Positions 36,539-45,392 of a stretch of 64,000 bases of DNA are shown here, in pieces. The stretch comes from Mucilaginibacter flavus. Its GTDB lineage: Bacteria > Bacteroidota > Bacteroidia > Sphingobacteriales > Sphingobacteriaceae. The stretch lies in contig NZ_JAUFPS010000014.1 of NCBI RefSeq assembly GCF_030409315.1, forward strand, positions 95,648-159,647. The letters run 5' to 3'. Numbering within the stretch: position 1 is the first letter of the stretch; the number at the start of each line of letters is the position of its first letter. The notes under the pieces were generated by a model. The model did not search any database and was not told where the DNA came from. It saw nothing but the letters and a program-made list of their open reading frames with translations. Both the position numbers and the translations under genes were made by a program.

Positions 36539-36912
36539 TGGAAATAATAAACACCAATAACGCGCCTGCACCTATCGGGCCGTACAGCCAGGCTACTGTT
36601 GCCGGTAATTTTGTATTTGTTTCGGGCCAAATCCCGCTTAACCCAGCCACCGGCGAACTGGTAACCACCGGCATTACCGACGAGGCCGTGTTAGTAATGG
36701 AAAACATTAAAGCCATTTTAACTGAGGCCGGCATCGGCTTTGCCAACGTGGTAAAATCAAGCATATTTTTAACCGACCTTGGCAACTTTGGCCAGGTGAA
36801 CGAAGTGTATGGCAAGTACTTTACCTCCAACTTCCCTGCCCGCGAAACTGTGCAAGTATCTGCTTTACCTAAAGGGGTTAATGTAGAGATCTCTGTTATT
36901 GCGGTGAAGTAA
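36535..36912 (+). CDS. ridA: RidA-family enamine/imine deaminase
   Basis: This 125-residue protein (start at 36535 or 36538) hydrolyses reactive 2-aminoacrylate and similar enamines in the cytoplasm. Family marks are APAPIGPYSQA at the N-terminus, FVSGQIPLNPATG, and the C-terminal RETVQVSALPKGVNVEIS with the catalytic Arg. Length is normal. It is translationally coupled to the small membrane protein upstream. Confidence 0.95.
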   Translation: MMEIINTNNAPAPIGPYSQATVAGNFVFVSGQIPLNPATGELVTTGITDEAVLVMENIKAILTEAGIGFANVVKSSIFLTDLGNFGQVNEVYGKYFTSNFPARETVQVSALPKGVNVEISVIAVK

Positions 36913-37018
36913 GAACCTCACCCCGGCCCTCTCCTTTGGAGAGGGAGTTAAGAAAAAAATCCAAAACAACCACGCAAATCAAAGTCCTCTCCTTTGGAGA
37001 GGATTTAGGTGAGGCTTT
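36913..37018. repeat. Inverted REP pair abutting the recG start
   Basis: A CCTCACCCCGGCCCTCTCC unit at 36914-36950 faces an inverted unit at 36974-37018. The second unit ends on the base before the recG ATG, so it supplies the entire upstream translation-initiation region. Confidence 0.85.
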
Positions 37019-39121
37019 ATGAACCCTTTTCAAACACCACTTGTTTACTTAAAAGGAGTTGGCCAGGCACGGGCCGAGGTTTTGAAAAAGGAACTGGGGC
37101 TGGCCAATTTTGAGGATCTGCTGCGCCATTTCCCTTTCAGGTATATTGACCGTACCAAGTTTTATAAGGTTAAGGATATTAACCCCGATTTGCCGTACGT
37201 GCAGGTTTTGGCCAGGGTGATCAGTAAACAGGTTGTTGGCGAAAAACATACCAAGCGCCTGGTAGTGCAAACCCGCGATGATACCGGCACACTTGAACTG
37301 GTGTGGTTTAAGGGCATCAACTGGATAGAGAAAACCATCATACCCGGTACGGTTTACATTGTATTTGGCAAGCCCGGCTTTTTTAACATGCAGGCGCAAA
37401 TGGCGCATCCAGAAATGGAGGTGTATTCGCCGGCTAATATGCAGCGACAGGGGAACGCTACCTTGCAGCCGGTATATAACTCTACCGAAAAACTCAAACA
37501 GTTCCAGTTAGATAGCAAGGGCATCCAAAAACTTACTTCGGTGTTACTGGCGCTGCACGCTAAAGATGTGCTTGAAAATTTACCGCTGTACATCATTCAG
37601 CATTTTAAGCTGATTAGTCGGGCCGAGGCCTATAAAAACATCCATTTTCCGGCTGATGCTAATTTGCTGAATGAAGCTTTGCATCGTTTAAAGTTTGAGG
37701 AACTTTTCCTGTTGCAACTTCGTTTACTTCGTAATAAGCTTTTGCATACCCAAAAGTTTAAAGGAAATGTATTTGATAAGGTAGGGCATTACTTTAATGA
37801 TTTTTATCACCATAAATTACCCTTTGAACTCACCGCCCCTCAAAAGCGGGTTTTAAAAGAGATACGGCAGGATACCCAGCGCGGTGTGCAAATGAACCGC
37901 CTGCTACAGGGCGATGTGGGCAGCGGAAAAACTGTAGTAGCTTTAATGAGTATGCTGATTGCGGTTGATAACGGCTTCCAGGCCTGCATTATGGCCCCTA
38001 CCGAAATTTTGGCTACCCAGCATTTCCAAACCGTATTTAACCTGGTAGGTACCGAATTTATTGAGGTTGCTTTGCTTACCGGTTCTACCAAACAAAAAGA
38101 CCGTAAAGTGATCCATCAACGCCTGGAAAGCGGCGACCTGAAAATCCTGATAGGCACCCACGCCTTAATTGAAGATAAGGTACAATTCAAAAACCTGGGC
38201 TTTGTGGTGATTGATGAGCAGCACCGCTTTGGCGTTGAGCAGCGTGCCAAACTGTGGCGTAAAAACGTCATCCCGCCGCATGTACTGGTAATGACGGCTA
38301 CCCCTATCCCCCGCACCTTGGCCATGACACTTTATGGCGATCTGGATGTATCGGTGATCGATCAGTTGCCGGCCGGTCGTAAACCTATCCAAACGCTGCA
38401 CTTTTTTGATAACCAGCGCCTGCGGGTGTTTGGTTTCATGAAAAAGGAAATAGCCCTGGGTCGGCAGATCTATATTGTATACCCGCTAATTCAGGAGAGT
38501 GAAAAACTCGATCTTAAAAACCTGGAAGATGGTATAGCGGTAATCTCTCGCGAGTTCCCATTACCCGAATATAAGATTAGCATTGTACACGGCAAGCTAA
38601 AACCCGCCGATAAGGAGTTTGAAATGCAGCGCTTCATCAAAGGCGAAACGCAAATTATGGTAGCTACCACCGTTATTGAGGTTGGGGTGAACGTGCCCAA
38701 TGCCTCGGTAATGATCATTGAAAACGCCGAACGGTTTGGTCTATCTCAATTGCACCAGCTGCGTGGCAGGGTTGGTCGTGGGGCCGAGCAATCTTATTGT
38801 ATTTTGATGAGCAGCCATAAGCTGAGTCATGATGGTAAGATCCGCCTGGATACCATGGTGAAAACCAATAATGGCTTCGAGATTTCGGAGATCGACCTGC
38901 AACTGCGCGGCCCGGGCAACCTGGATGGCACGCAGCAAAGCGGTGTACTCGACTTAAAAGTAGCCAACCTGGCTACCGACCAGGAGCTCCTGATCAAGGC
39001 CCGTAAAAGTGTGGAGCAAATCTTCGCCAAAGACCCGCAACTGGCCCTGCCCGAAAACCAGGTGCTGCACCATGCCTTCCAAACCAATAATGCCGGCCTA
39101 AGTTGGGATAAGATCTCCTGA
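37019..39121 (+). CDS. recG: ATP-dependent DNA helicase RecG
   Basis: This branch-migrating helicase of 700 residues remodels stalled forks and Holliday junctions. The N-terminal part begins with the family LVYLKGVGQARAEVLKKELG and HFPFRYIDRT, then the wedge domain. Helicase motifs follow: GDVGSGKTVVA, APTEILA, VIDEQHRFGV, MTATPIPRTL and QLRGRVGRG. The start is fixed by this N-terminal similarity and lies directly against a REP repeat. Confidence 0.97.
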   Translation: MNPFQTPLVYLKGVGQARAEVLKKELGLANFEDLLRHFPFRYIDRTKFYKVKDINPDLPYVQVLARVISKQVVGEKHTKRLVVQTRDDTGTLELVWFKGINWIEKTIIPGTVYIVFGKPGFFNMQAQMAHPEMEVYSPANMQRQGNATLQPVYNSTEKLKQFQLDSKGIQKLTSVLLALHAKDVLENLPLYIIQHFKLISRAEAYKNIHFPADANLLNEALHRLKFEELFLLQLRLLRNKLLHTQKFKGNVFDKVGHYFNDFYHHKLPFELTAPQKRVLKEIRQDTQRGVQMNRLLQGDVGSGKTVVALMSMLIAVDNGFQACIMAPTEILATQHFQTVFNLVGTEFIEVALLTGSTKQKDRKVIHQRLESGDLKILIGTHALIEDKVQFKNLGFVVIDEQHRFGVEQRAKLWRKNVIPPHVLVMTATPIPRTLAMTLYGDLDVSVIDQLPAGRKPIQTLHFFDNQRLRVFGFMKKEIALGRQIYIVYPLIQESEKLDLKNLEDGIAVISREFPLPEYKISIVHGKLKPADKEFEMQRFIKGETQIMVATTVIEVGVNVPNASVMIIENAERFGLSQLHQLRGRVGRGAEQSYCILMSSHKLSHDGKIRLDTMVKTNNGFEISEIDLQLRGPGNLDGTQQSGVLDLKVANLATDQELLIKARKSVEQIFAKDPQLALPENQVLHHAFQTNNAGLSWDKIS

Positions 39122-39124
39122 GGC

Positions 39125-39154
39125 TTTCATTTTCCACTCAAAATATTAAATTTG
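39125..39154 (+). promoter_or_regulatory. Candidate promoter of the M28/PA peptidase gene
   Basis: TTTC (39125-39128) is 18 bases before TAAATTTG (39147-39154), close to TTTG-N19-TAnnTTTG. It lies just after the recG stop. The 170-base leader that follows contains AAAGGTATC-type words at about 39215-39298. Confidence 0.45.
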
Positions 39155-39328
39155 TTTCCGACTGACTTCGGCCGGTAAATGCCCCAAACGGTCTGCAAAA
39201 ACAAAATTGCCCTAAAGGTATCTCAAAAGGGTATCAAAGGTGACTGAAAAGGTAATCACAGGATGTCAAAAGGTATCCATAGGTTATAGTTAGGTACATT
39301 TATCTGCCAAAACCATACAGAAAAATAG

Positions 39329-40714
39329 ATGAAAAAAACATTTACTTTATTATGCGCCGCAATGTTGGCCGCCCCCCTTGTCCACGCCCAGCAGGACTCC
39401 CTCACCATCCGCAAAATTTATGACGAAGCCCTGGTGAACGGCAAAAGCTATGAAAGCCTGCGCTACCTGTGCAAAAACATTGGCCAGCGTATCAGCGGTT
39501 CGGCCAATGCCCAAAAAGCCGTAGAGTATAGCAAAAAACTGATGGAAAGCTACGGCTTTGATAAAGTTTATTTACAGGAAGTTATGGTACCGCACTGGGT
39601 GCGCGGCGAAAAAGAAACCGCCTTTATCATCGACGGCAAAAACCGTATCCCCGTACCCATCGCTGCTTTGGGCATGACGATAGCTACCCCTAAAACGGGC
39701 ATCACTGCTGATGTAGTTGAAGTACAAAGCCTTAAAGAGGTTGAATCTTTAGGAGAGAAGGTGATTAAAGGTAAAATTGTGTTCTTTAACCGTGCTTTCG
39801 ATCAACGCTTTATCGAAACCGGCCGTGCTTACGGCGCCGCCGGCGATCAGCGCTTTATGGGTCCTGCTGTAGCCGCCAAATATGGTGCGGTTGGGGTTAT
39901 TGTACGTTCATTAAGTAGTACGCTTGATGATTTCCCGCACACCGGCGCTACCCTGGTTGATAAGGATGGCAAGAATATCCCTGCCGCGGCAATATCAACT
40001 AAAGCGGCTAACAAGCTGAGCGCCATGCTTAAAATGCGCAAGTTCCCGACTGCTAAATTCTACTTTAAACAAAGCTGCCAGTTACTGCCCGATGCGCTGT
40101 CATACAACGTGATAGGCGAATTAACCGGCACCGAGCATCCTAATAAATTTATCACCGTAGGCGGTCACCTGGATTCATGGGATTTGGCCGAAGGGGCTCA
40201 TGACGATGGCACCGGTGTAATGCAGTCGGCCGAGGTATTAAGGATTTTTAAAGCGATAGGCTATCGTCCTAAAAATTCTGTGCGCGCGGTATTTTTCATG
40301 AATGAGGAAAATGGCCATAAAGGCGGACTTAAATACGCCGAAGTTGCCGCCCAAAACAAAGAGGAGCATATTGCAGCTATAGAAACCGATGAAGGCGGCT
40401 TTACTCCACGTGGTTTTAGTTTTTCTGATGTATCAAAAGAATTTATCAAAAAAGTAAATGATAACTGGAAATCAACCTTAGAACCTTATGAGGTTGACCA
40501 ACTAACCATAGGTGGCGCAGGTACCGATATTGAGCCGATGAAAGAAAAGCTGCCAGGTGTTATCCTGATAGGTTTCCGCCCGGATTCTCAGCGTTATTTT
40601 GATATTCACCACACACCAAACGACGTTTTCGAAAACGTAAACAAACGCGAACTGGAATTAGGCGGCGCAGGCATAGCAGCCCTGATCTACCTGATTGACC
40701 AGCACGGCTTATAG
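39329..40714 (+). CDS. Secreted M28-family peptidase with PA domain
   Basis: This 461-residue protein has a signal peptide (ending VHAQ), a protease-associated insert (about 120-235) and an M28 zinc-peptidase domain. Metal ligands appear in VGGHLDSWD, AHDDGTGV, MNEENGHKG, ETDEGG and IHHTPND. It resembles glutamate carboxypeptidase-like aminopeptidases and probably digests peptides in the periplasm. It is a different subgroup from the M28 protein at 32817. Confidence 0.93.
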   Translation: MKKTFTLLCAAMLAAPLVHAQQDSLTIRKIYDEALVNGKSYESLRYLCKNIGQRISGSANAQKAVEYSKKLMESYGFDKVYLQEVMVPHWVRGEKETAFIIDGKNRIPVPIAALGMTIATPKTGITADVVEVQSLKEVESLGEKVIKGKIVFFNRAFDQRFIETGRAYGAAGDQRFMGPAVAAKYGAVGVIVRSLSSTLDDFPHTGATLVDKDGKNIPAAAISTKAANKLSAMLKMRKFPTAKFYFKQSCQLLPDALSYNVIGELTGTEHPNKFITVGGHLDSWDLAEGAHDDGTGVMQSAEVLRIFKAIGYRPKNSVRAVFFMNEENGHKGGLKYAEVAAQNKEEHIAAIETDEGGFTPRGFSFSDVSKEFIKKVNDNWKSTLEPYEVDQLTIGGAGTDIEPMKEKLPGVILIGFRPDSQRYFDIHHTPNDVFENVNKRELELGGAGIAALIYLIDQHGL

Positions 40715-40724
40715 TTTCTCGATG

Positions 40725-40915
40725 TGCAGATATGCAGATTACAGATGTACAGATGATTTTTTGATGTCCTTTAAAAACTTACGAAGTTTCAGAAACTTCG
40801 TAAGTTTGATTAGCGGCTTTTTTGCACTTCATCTGCACATCTGTAATCTGCACACTTGCACATCCCCACTTCATCTGCACATCTGTAATCTGCATATCTG
40901 CACATCTAAAAACAT
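40725..40915. repeat. GCACATCTG word tract with a 15-bp hairpin
   Basis: The word ATCTGCACATCTGTAATCTG and its inverse occur on both sides of a perfect 15-pair hairpin with loop CAG (40775-40807, AAACTTACGAAGTTT). Two near-identical copies of the word string lie side by side at about 40828-40903. A related hairpin is at 55429-55461. Confidence 0.75.
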
Positions 40916-40968
40916 AATTTATCCAATTAAAACCCTGCATATTACTATCAAATTCCAAAACCGTATTG

Positions 40969-40976
40969 TAAATTTG
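40969..40976 (+). promoter_or_regulatory. Candidate -7 box of the MFS gene
   Basis: TAAATTTG matches TAnnTTTG and ends 23 bases before the GTG start at 41000. The -33 region has no clear TTTG. Confidence 0.45.
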
Positions 40977-40999
40977 CAGCACATCATCCAAAACAACAA

Positions 41000-42328
41000 G
41001 TGACCGAAGAAGGCGATAGTAAACCCCAGAAAGTAGATTCCTTTGCGGCATTGCGATATAAAGATTTCAGATCTTACGTAGGCATGCGCTTTTGTTTCAC
41101 CTTTGCATATTCTATGCAAACATTTGTGTTAGGTTATTACATCTGGCACATTACCCAAAGTAAAATGGCCCTTGGTGGCATTGGGCTTTGTGAAGCCATT
41201 CCGGCGGTATGCATTGCCCTTTACGGAGGCTATATTGCCGATAAATCTGAAAAGCGAAAAATGCTGATGCTGATTTTCGGCAGCGTAATAGTAACCGCTA
41301 CGGTAATATTTACGGTAACCTTAAAAAACAACCACGGCATTGTAAACCCGGCCTTTGTTGTGCCCATTGTGTATTCAATGATATTTGTTAATGGTATAGC
41401 ACGCGCCTTTTACGGGCCGGCTACCTTTACCATTTACGCGCAAAGTATCCCTAAAGAGGTTTATCCCAACGGTAGTACCTGGAGCAGTTCAAGCTGGCAG
41501 GCAGCCTCCATTTTAGGGCCAGCGGTTGCCGGTTTAATTATTGCTTATCCTGGTAAGTTTATAAACGGTGTAAATGGCGTTACCCAAAGCTTTGGCCTCA
41601 TCATTATCATGTTGCTGATATCATTTGTGTTGGTAGCCTCCTTACGTAAATACCCGCCGGTATTTGTACCCAAAGAAAATATCTGGAAAAGCTTATCAGA
41701 AGGTATCCATTTTGTTTTCAATAATAAAATGATGATTGGTGCTATGAGTCTTGATCTTTTCTCTGTATTTTTTGGAGGCGTAGTAGCCCTGTTGCCTGTA
41801 TTTGCCGATGAAATATTAAAGGTTGGAGCCGAGCGATTAGGCATTATGCGCGTAATGGAATCAGTGGGCGCTATATTAACCATGTTGGTAATGACCCGCT
41901 TTTCGCCCATGGGTAAACCCTGGCGTAATTTATTGGTCGCGGTAACCGGCTTTGGCGTATCTATCATTTGCTTCGCCCTATCCAGAAATTTTTACCTGTC
42001 GATATTTTGCCTGTTCACCTATGGGGCATTTGATAGCGTAAGTGTTATTATTCGAGGTACCATTATGCAGCTGCTAACTCCCGATCATATGCGCGGACGT
42101 GTATCTGCCGTTAACCAAATGTTTATAGGCTCATCGAATGAGATTGGCGCTTTTGAATCGGGCATGGCCGCTCAGCTGTTAGGCACAATACCATCCGTAA
42201 TATTTGGTGGTAGCATGACCATGCTTATTGTAGGCATCACTTACCTGAAAACCAAGAAACTAATACCGCTTTCGTTAGGGCAAATTCAACCACCCGAAGT
42301 GTCAGAAGAAGAAATCATCACCCAATAA
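41000..42328 (+). CDS. MFS transporter (EntS/DHA3-like)
   Basis: This 442-residue major facilitator has about 12 helices. The block FAALRYKDFRSYVGMRF, the GGYIADKSEKRKM loop after helix 2 and TPDHMRGRVSAVNQMFIG in the second half are typical of the EntS-like exporter group. The start is a GTG at 41000: the conserved FAALRYKDFR block lies upstream of the first internal Met, so a shorter start is not possible. Substrate unknown. Confidence 0.9.
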   Translation: MTEEGDSKPQKVDSFAALRYKDFRSYVGMRFCFTFAYSMQTFVLGYYIWHITQSKMALGGIGLCEAIPAVCIALYGGYIADKSEKRKMLMLIFGSVIVTATVIFTVTLKNNHGIVNPAFVVPIVYSMIFVNGIARAFYGPATFTIYAQSIPKEVYPNGSTWSSSSWQAASILGPAVAGLIIAYPGKFINGVNGVTQSFGLIIIMLLISFVLVASLRKYPPVFVPKENIWKSLSEGIHFVFNNKMMIGAMSLDLFSVFFGGVVALLPVFADEILKVGAERLGIMRVMESVGAILTMLVMTRFSPMGKPWRNLLVAVTGFGVSIICFALSRNFYLSIFCLFTYGAFDSVSVIIRGTIMQLLTPDHMRGRVSAVNQMFIGSSNEIGAFESGMAAQLLGTIPSVIFGGSMTMLIVGITYLKTKKLIPLSLGQIQPPEVSEEEIITQ

Positions 42329-42360
42329 GCCTTCCCTTCAGGGGAGGTTTGGAGGAGCTT

Positions 42361-43308
42361 TTACCCTAACACGCTATCAACCCAGGCTTTGCCCCAGTTT
42401 TCCAACTCCTCTTTACTCCATAGCGATGGATAAAAGATGCGTTTTTGAAAGCGCGGAGGCAGGTATTTTTGCCAGTTGGTGCCGCCTGTGGCTTTAATTT
42501 CTTCCGGTTCCCGGTTAAGGTATCGCACGGCAGATTTATAGTGCGATAGTGGCCAATTCACGTTTACGTTCACGTCTAACTGCCGCAATTCTGTTTTCAA
42601 CTCCGGCGTTAATTGTCCGGCTGCTTCAAATTGCAGGGCAAGTGTGTTAAAGTTATGATTGGCTGCTGCTTTGCCCAATTCAATAAAGGTTTTGGCGTAT
42701 TTCTTTTCGAACTGTTTAAGCGTTAATGTCTTTTTACCGGTTGACAGTTCCGTAGCGCCAAACTTCCAGTAAATAAACTCAAACTGCTCTTCTATAGATA
42801 CATGACGCAATTCTTCGCGTTTATCCTTAGCTATCAGGTTAATAAAATCGGTCGCATAAATTTCAATCATACGGTACTGCCCCGACTGGAATCCGCTGGC
42901 CGGCAGTAGCGACATCCGAAATTTCAGAAACTGTTCCTTCTCCATCCCATCAACCATAATCTCGAATGATTGGGTTAAGGCGCCAAAATAACGGTTAATT
43001 CGCTTCAACCTCGCCGTCAAAAACTCAACAGTTAATGGCTGGGCGACAGCTATCTGCTCACACTCGTGGAGGGCCAGTTTAAAATACAGCTCGGTTATTT
43101 GATGATAGATAATAAATATCTCCTCATCAGGAAAGGGCGTTTTAGGGCTTTGCAAACTTAACAAAGTATCTAGGTGGATATAGTCCCAGTAAGTTAAAAA
43201 ATCGGCATATAGTAACCCATCAAGATATGAATTCATATCCTGGCCCATAGCTTCATATTTCTCCTGTAGTTGCGCTAAGCGGTCTTCAATTTCTGGCGGG
43301 AATTGCAT
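42361..43308 (-). CDS. Tryptophan 2,3-dioxygenase family protein
   Basis: This is a 315-residue haem dioxygenase-family protein that would open the indole ring of tryptophan. The ATG at 43308 is used; 43314 would be TTG. Family blocks are WDYIHLDTLLSLQSP, FIIYHQITELYFKLALHE, and SHYKSAVRYL with TGGTNWQKYLPP, which includes the expected haem-ligand His. The usual HDE after LQxP is PDEE here (residues 60-63), so the active-site His that contacts substrate is replaced. No other kynurenine gene is nearby. Activity should be tested rather than assumed. Confidence 0.82.
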   Translation of the reverse strand: MQFPPEIEDRLAQLQEKYEAMGQDMNSYLDGLLYADFLTYWDYIHLDTLLSLQSPKTPFPDEEIFIIYHQITELYFKLALHECEQIAVAQPLTVEFLTARLKRINRYFGALTQSFEIMVDGMEKEQFLKFRMSLLPASGFQSGQYRMIEIYATDFINLIAKDKREELRHVSIEEQFEFIYWKFGATELSTGKKTLTLKQFEKKYAKTFIELGKAAANHNFNTLALQFEAAGQLTPELKTELRQLDVNVNVNWPLSHYKSAVRYLNREPEEIKATGGTNWQKYLPPRFQKRIFYPSLWSKEELENWGKAWVDSVLG

Positions 43309-43311
43309 TAT

Positions 43312-43319
43312 CAAAGGTA
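43312..43319 (-). promoter_or_regulatory. Candidate -7 box three bases before a start codon
   Basis: The minus strand reads TACCTTTG, matching TAnnTTTG, three bases before the ATG of the dioxygenase-like gene. ATTG lies at the -33 place with 19-base spacing. The transcript would be leaderless or nearly so. Confidence 0.5.
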
Positions 43320-43364
43320 ATAAAAATGAAATGAGCTACAATTTGGCAGATAGGAGCCGGAAAA

Positions 43365-43488
43365 GAAAACTTTTTTGATTGGCAAGTGTCTTCTTTCTGG
43401 ATCAGAATTTTCAGAATGCTAAGTTGAACGGCCAATTAATTCTGTTCATTCTTTAATTCTGCAAATTCTGATTCAGACAAAACCTTTA
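43365..43488. repeat. TTCTGATTC word tract folded as an inverted repeat
   Basis: ATCAGAATTTTCAGAAT near 43400 pairs with AATTCTGCAAATTCTGAT near 43456-43473, with ATTCTGTTCATTCTTTAATT words between. It fills the divergent gap between the dioxygenase-like and universal stress protein genes. Confidence 0.7.
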
Positions 43489-43493
43489 GCATC

Positions 43494-43961
43494 ATGAAAA
43501 TCACGAAAATATTAATTGGTATTGACGATAGTAGCTACGCCCGCAATGCGGCCGCCTACGGTTTTGATATCGCGCATAGCTACAACGCTGCCGTTGGACT
43601 GGTGCATATTATTGAACCCAACGTTTTTCAGCCCGACCCTACTGATAGTTTAACAGGTATGCCAATGGGCACCACACTGGGTGTTGAACAAGCCGATCTT
43701 CTTGATATACAAGCTAAGCAGTCATCATTAGTAATCGACGGAATAAAAAAGGAACACGCGGGCAACCTTGAAGTAACTTCCTTTACCGAATTTGATGTAA
43801 CGGCCAATGGCATAATCAACTGCGCTAAACAGTTTAACGCCGATCTGATAGTTTTAGGCACCCACAACCGATCAGGACTTGATAGGTTGCTGATGGGTAG
43901 CGTAGCCGAAGATGTGGTGCGTCATTCGCCCATACCGGTATTGGTAGTACCTTTTGCGTGA
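43494..43961 (+). CDS. Universal stress protein family protein
   Basis: This 155-residue cytoplasmic protein has a single UspA domain. The N-terminal KILIGIDDSSYARNAAAYGF and the C-terminal ATP-binding motif LGTHNRSGLDRLLMGSVAED with PVLVV are complete, so it probably binds ATP. Members respond to starvation or stress. No partner gene is linked. Confidence 0.94.
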   Translation: MKITKILIGIDDSSYARNAAAYGFDIAHSYNAAVGLVHIIEPNVFQPDPTDSLTGMPMGTTLGVEQADLLDIQAKQSSLVIDGIKKEHAGNLEVTSFTEFDVTANGIINCAKQFNADLIVLGTHNRSGLDRLLMGSVAEDVVRHSPIPVLVVPFA

Positions 43962-44042
43962 TGTGGGTCGTGGATTGTGTTGCGAGGATCGGGTAAGAAA
44001 AATGCCGCTAAAAACGCGCAACCCGAACCTGATAACCCGAAC

Positions 44043-45332
44043 CTAATAAAGCAGTCTGAATTTTATAGTATGCTCAATTGCCTTCAGCTCGTTTAAAACC
44101 TCAGTATCATAACCCGTATTAACGTCGGTAATAACGTAGCCTATTTGCGGGTTGGTTACCAAAAACTCGCCTACGATATTGATATTGTGGCGGGCAAACA
44201 CATCATTTATTTTGGCCAGGATACCCGGTACGTTTTTATGGATGTGGATTAAACGGTGCGCGTTGTTTACACGTGGCGGTTGCAAATCCGGGAAGTTGCA
44301 GCTGGTGTGCGTTTTACCTTCGTTCATAAACGCCATTACCCTTTTAGGGATAAAATCGTTATTATGTGGGTTATGCCTTGGGTCGTCAAATATTATGATA
44401 CCGCTTTCGGTGGCTGCTTCGGCCAGCTTGTGGCTGCATTTGCCAAAAATACCGATCACTTTTAACCGGCCTGCATTTTGAACCTGTTCAGGGCTTGGTT
44501 GATGCTCTTCATCGCAAAATAAAACACCGGCTTCCTCTAAATATTTATCTTCAACCTCTTCGCGGTTGCGAATATTGTAGCCTTCTTTTTTCATTTGCGC
44601 CTGCGCTTCCTCGTCAATAGCACCAACTACCAAACATTTAATGCGGTTTTTGGGGTACGATATAGCACGGGGTAGTTTATTAAGATACAAAAACTCGTCG
44701 AAACTTGGTGTAACGTGGTCGGCTTTTTCGGCTACCGATTTACGTTCGATGTTTTCGGTAAAGGCATAGAATTTTTTAATCATGCCCGATTCCTTCAATT
44801 GAAAATCAGAATAGCCATCGCCTATACCATAAATATCACCGGGTAATTGCAATTCTTTTAACAGTTTTACCTTGCCACCCTCCTGCGAAAGTGGATTGGT
44901 ACGATCATAACCGATGATATTACCTTCTTCATCAAACTCAAAAGTATTGGCGTAGATGTTTTCTTTTTTGATGTGATACTCGGTAACAACAGGGGTAATA
45001 AACTCTTTGAAACCGCCCGATACGATCAATACCTCGTCCTGGTGATTTTTAAAGAAAATGGTGTTGCGGGAAAATGAGGTAGATACCTTCTTTTTAAGAT
45101 GACTAATCAGTTGCTTTAAATGATCGCGATTGGCGCACAACAGTTTAACCCTTGCTTCCAGGCTTTGGGTAAAAGATAACCTGCCTTCCATCGAGGCATT
45201 GGTTAAATCTTCTATCTGTTTGTAAATACCCTCACGGTCGGGATGATTTTTGAGGGAAATGCGGGCCAACTCGTCAAGGGCTTCCACCTGTGTAAACGTG
45301 CTGTCGAAATCAATAATAAAGTACTGCTCCAT
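44043..45332 (-). CDS. serB: Phosphoserine phosphatase fused to a SerA-derived ACT region
   Basis: This 429-residue protein is a fusion. Residues 1-215 form a SerB-type HAD phosphatase: DFDST (8-12), the motif II serine in VSGG (104-107) and IGDGYSD (170-176, with Ser replacing the usual Asn). Residues about 230-345 look like the substrate-binding part of 3-phosphoglycerate dehydrogenase without its NAD domain (IGIFGKCSHKLAEAATESG, MNEGKTHTSCNFP). Residues about 357-429 are a SerA-type ACT domain (HRLIHIHKNVPGILAKIND, GYVITDVNTG). The ACT domain suggests feedback control by serine, which is inference. Confidence 0.88.
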   Translation of the reverse strand: MEQYFIIDFDSTFTQVEALDELARISLKNHPDREGIYKQIEDLTNASMEGRLSFTQSLEARVKLLCANRDHLKQLISHLKKKVSTSFSRNTIFFKNHQDEVLIVSGGFKEFITPVVTEYHIKKENIYANTFEFDEEGNIIGYDRTNPLSQEGGKVKLLKELQLPGDIYGIGDGYSDFQLKESGMIKKFYAFTENIERKSVAEKADHVTPSFDEFLYLNKLPRAISYPKNRIKCLVVGAIDEEAQAQMKKEGYNIRNREEVEDKYLEEAGVLFCDEEHQPSPEQVQNAGRLKVIGIFGKCSHKLAEAATESGIIIFDDPRHNPHNNDFIPKRVMAFMNEGKTHTSCNFPDLQPPRVNNAHRLIHIHKNVPGILAKINDVFARHNINIVGEFLVTNPQIGYVITDVNTGYDTEVLNELKAIEHTIKFRLLY

Positions 45333-45392
45333 CTTGGGTGCAAATGTGCGAAAAATTTTGTTGATAGAGTTAGTAGCGTTTCTTTTCTGTGC

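Noticed and set aside
40725..40915. Possible CRISPR-like array
   Set aside because: Repeats are irregular, partly inverted and without unique spacers of constant length; no cas gene is near.
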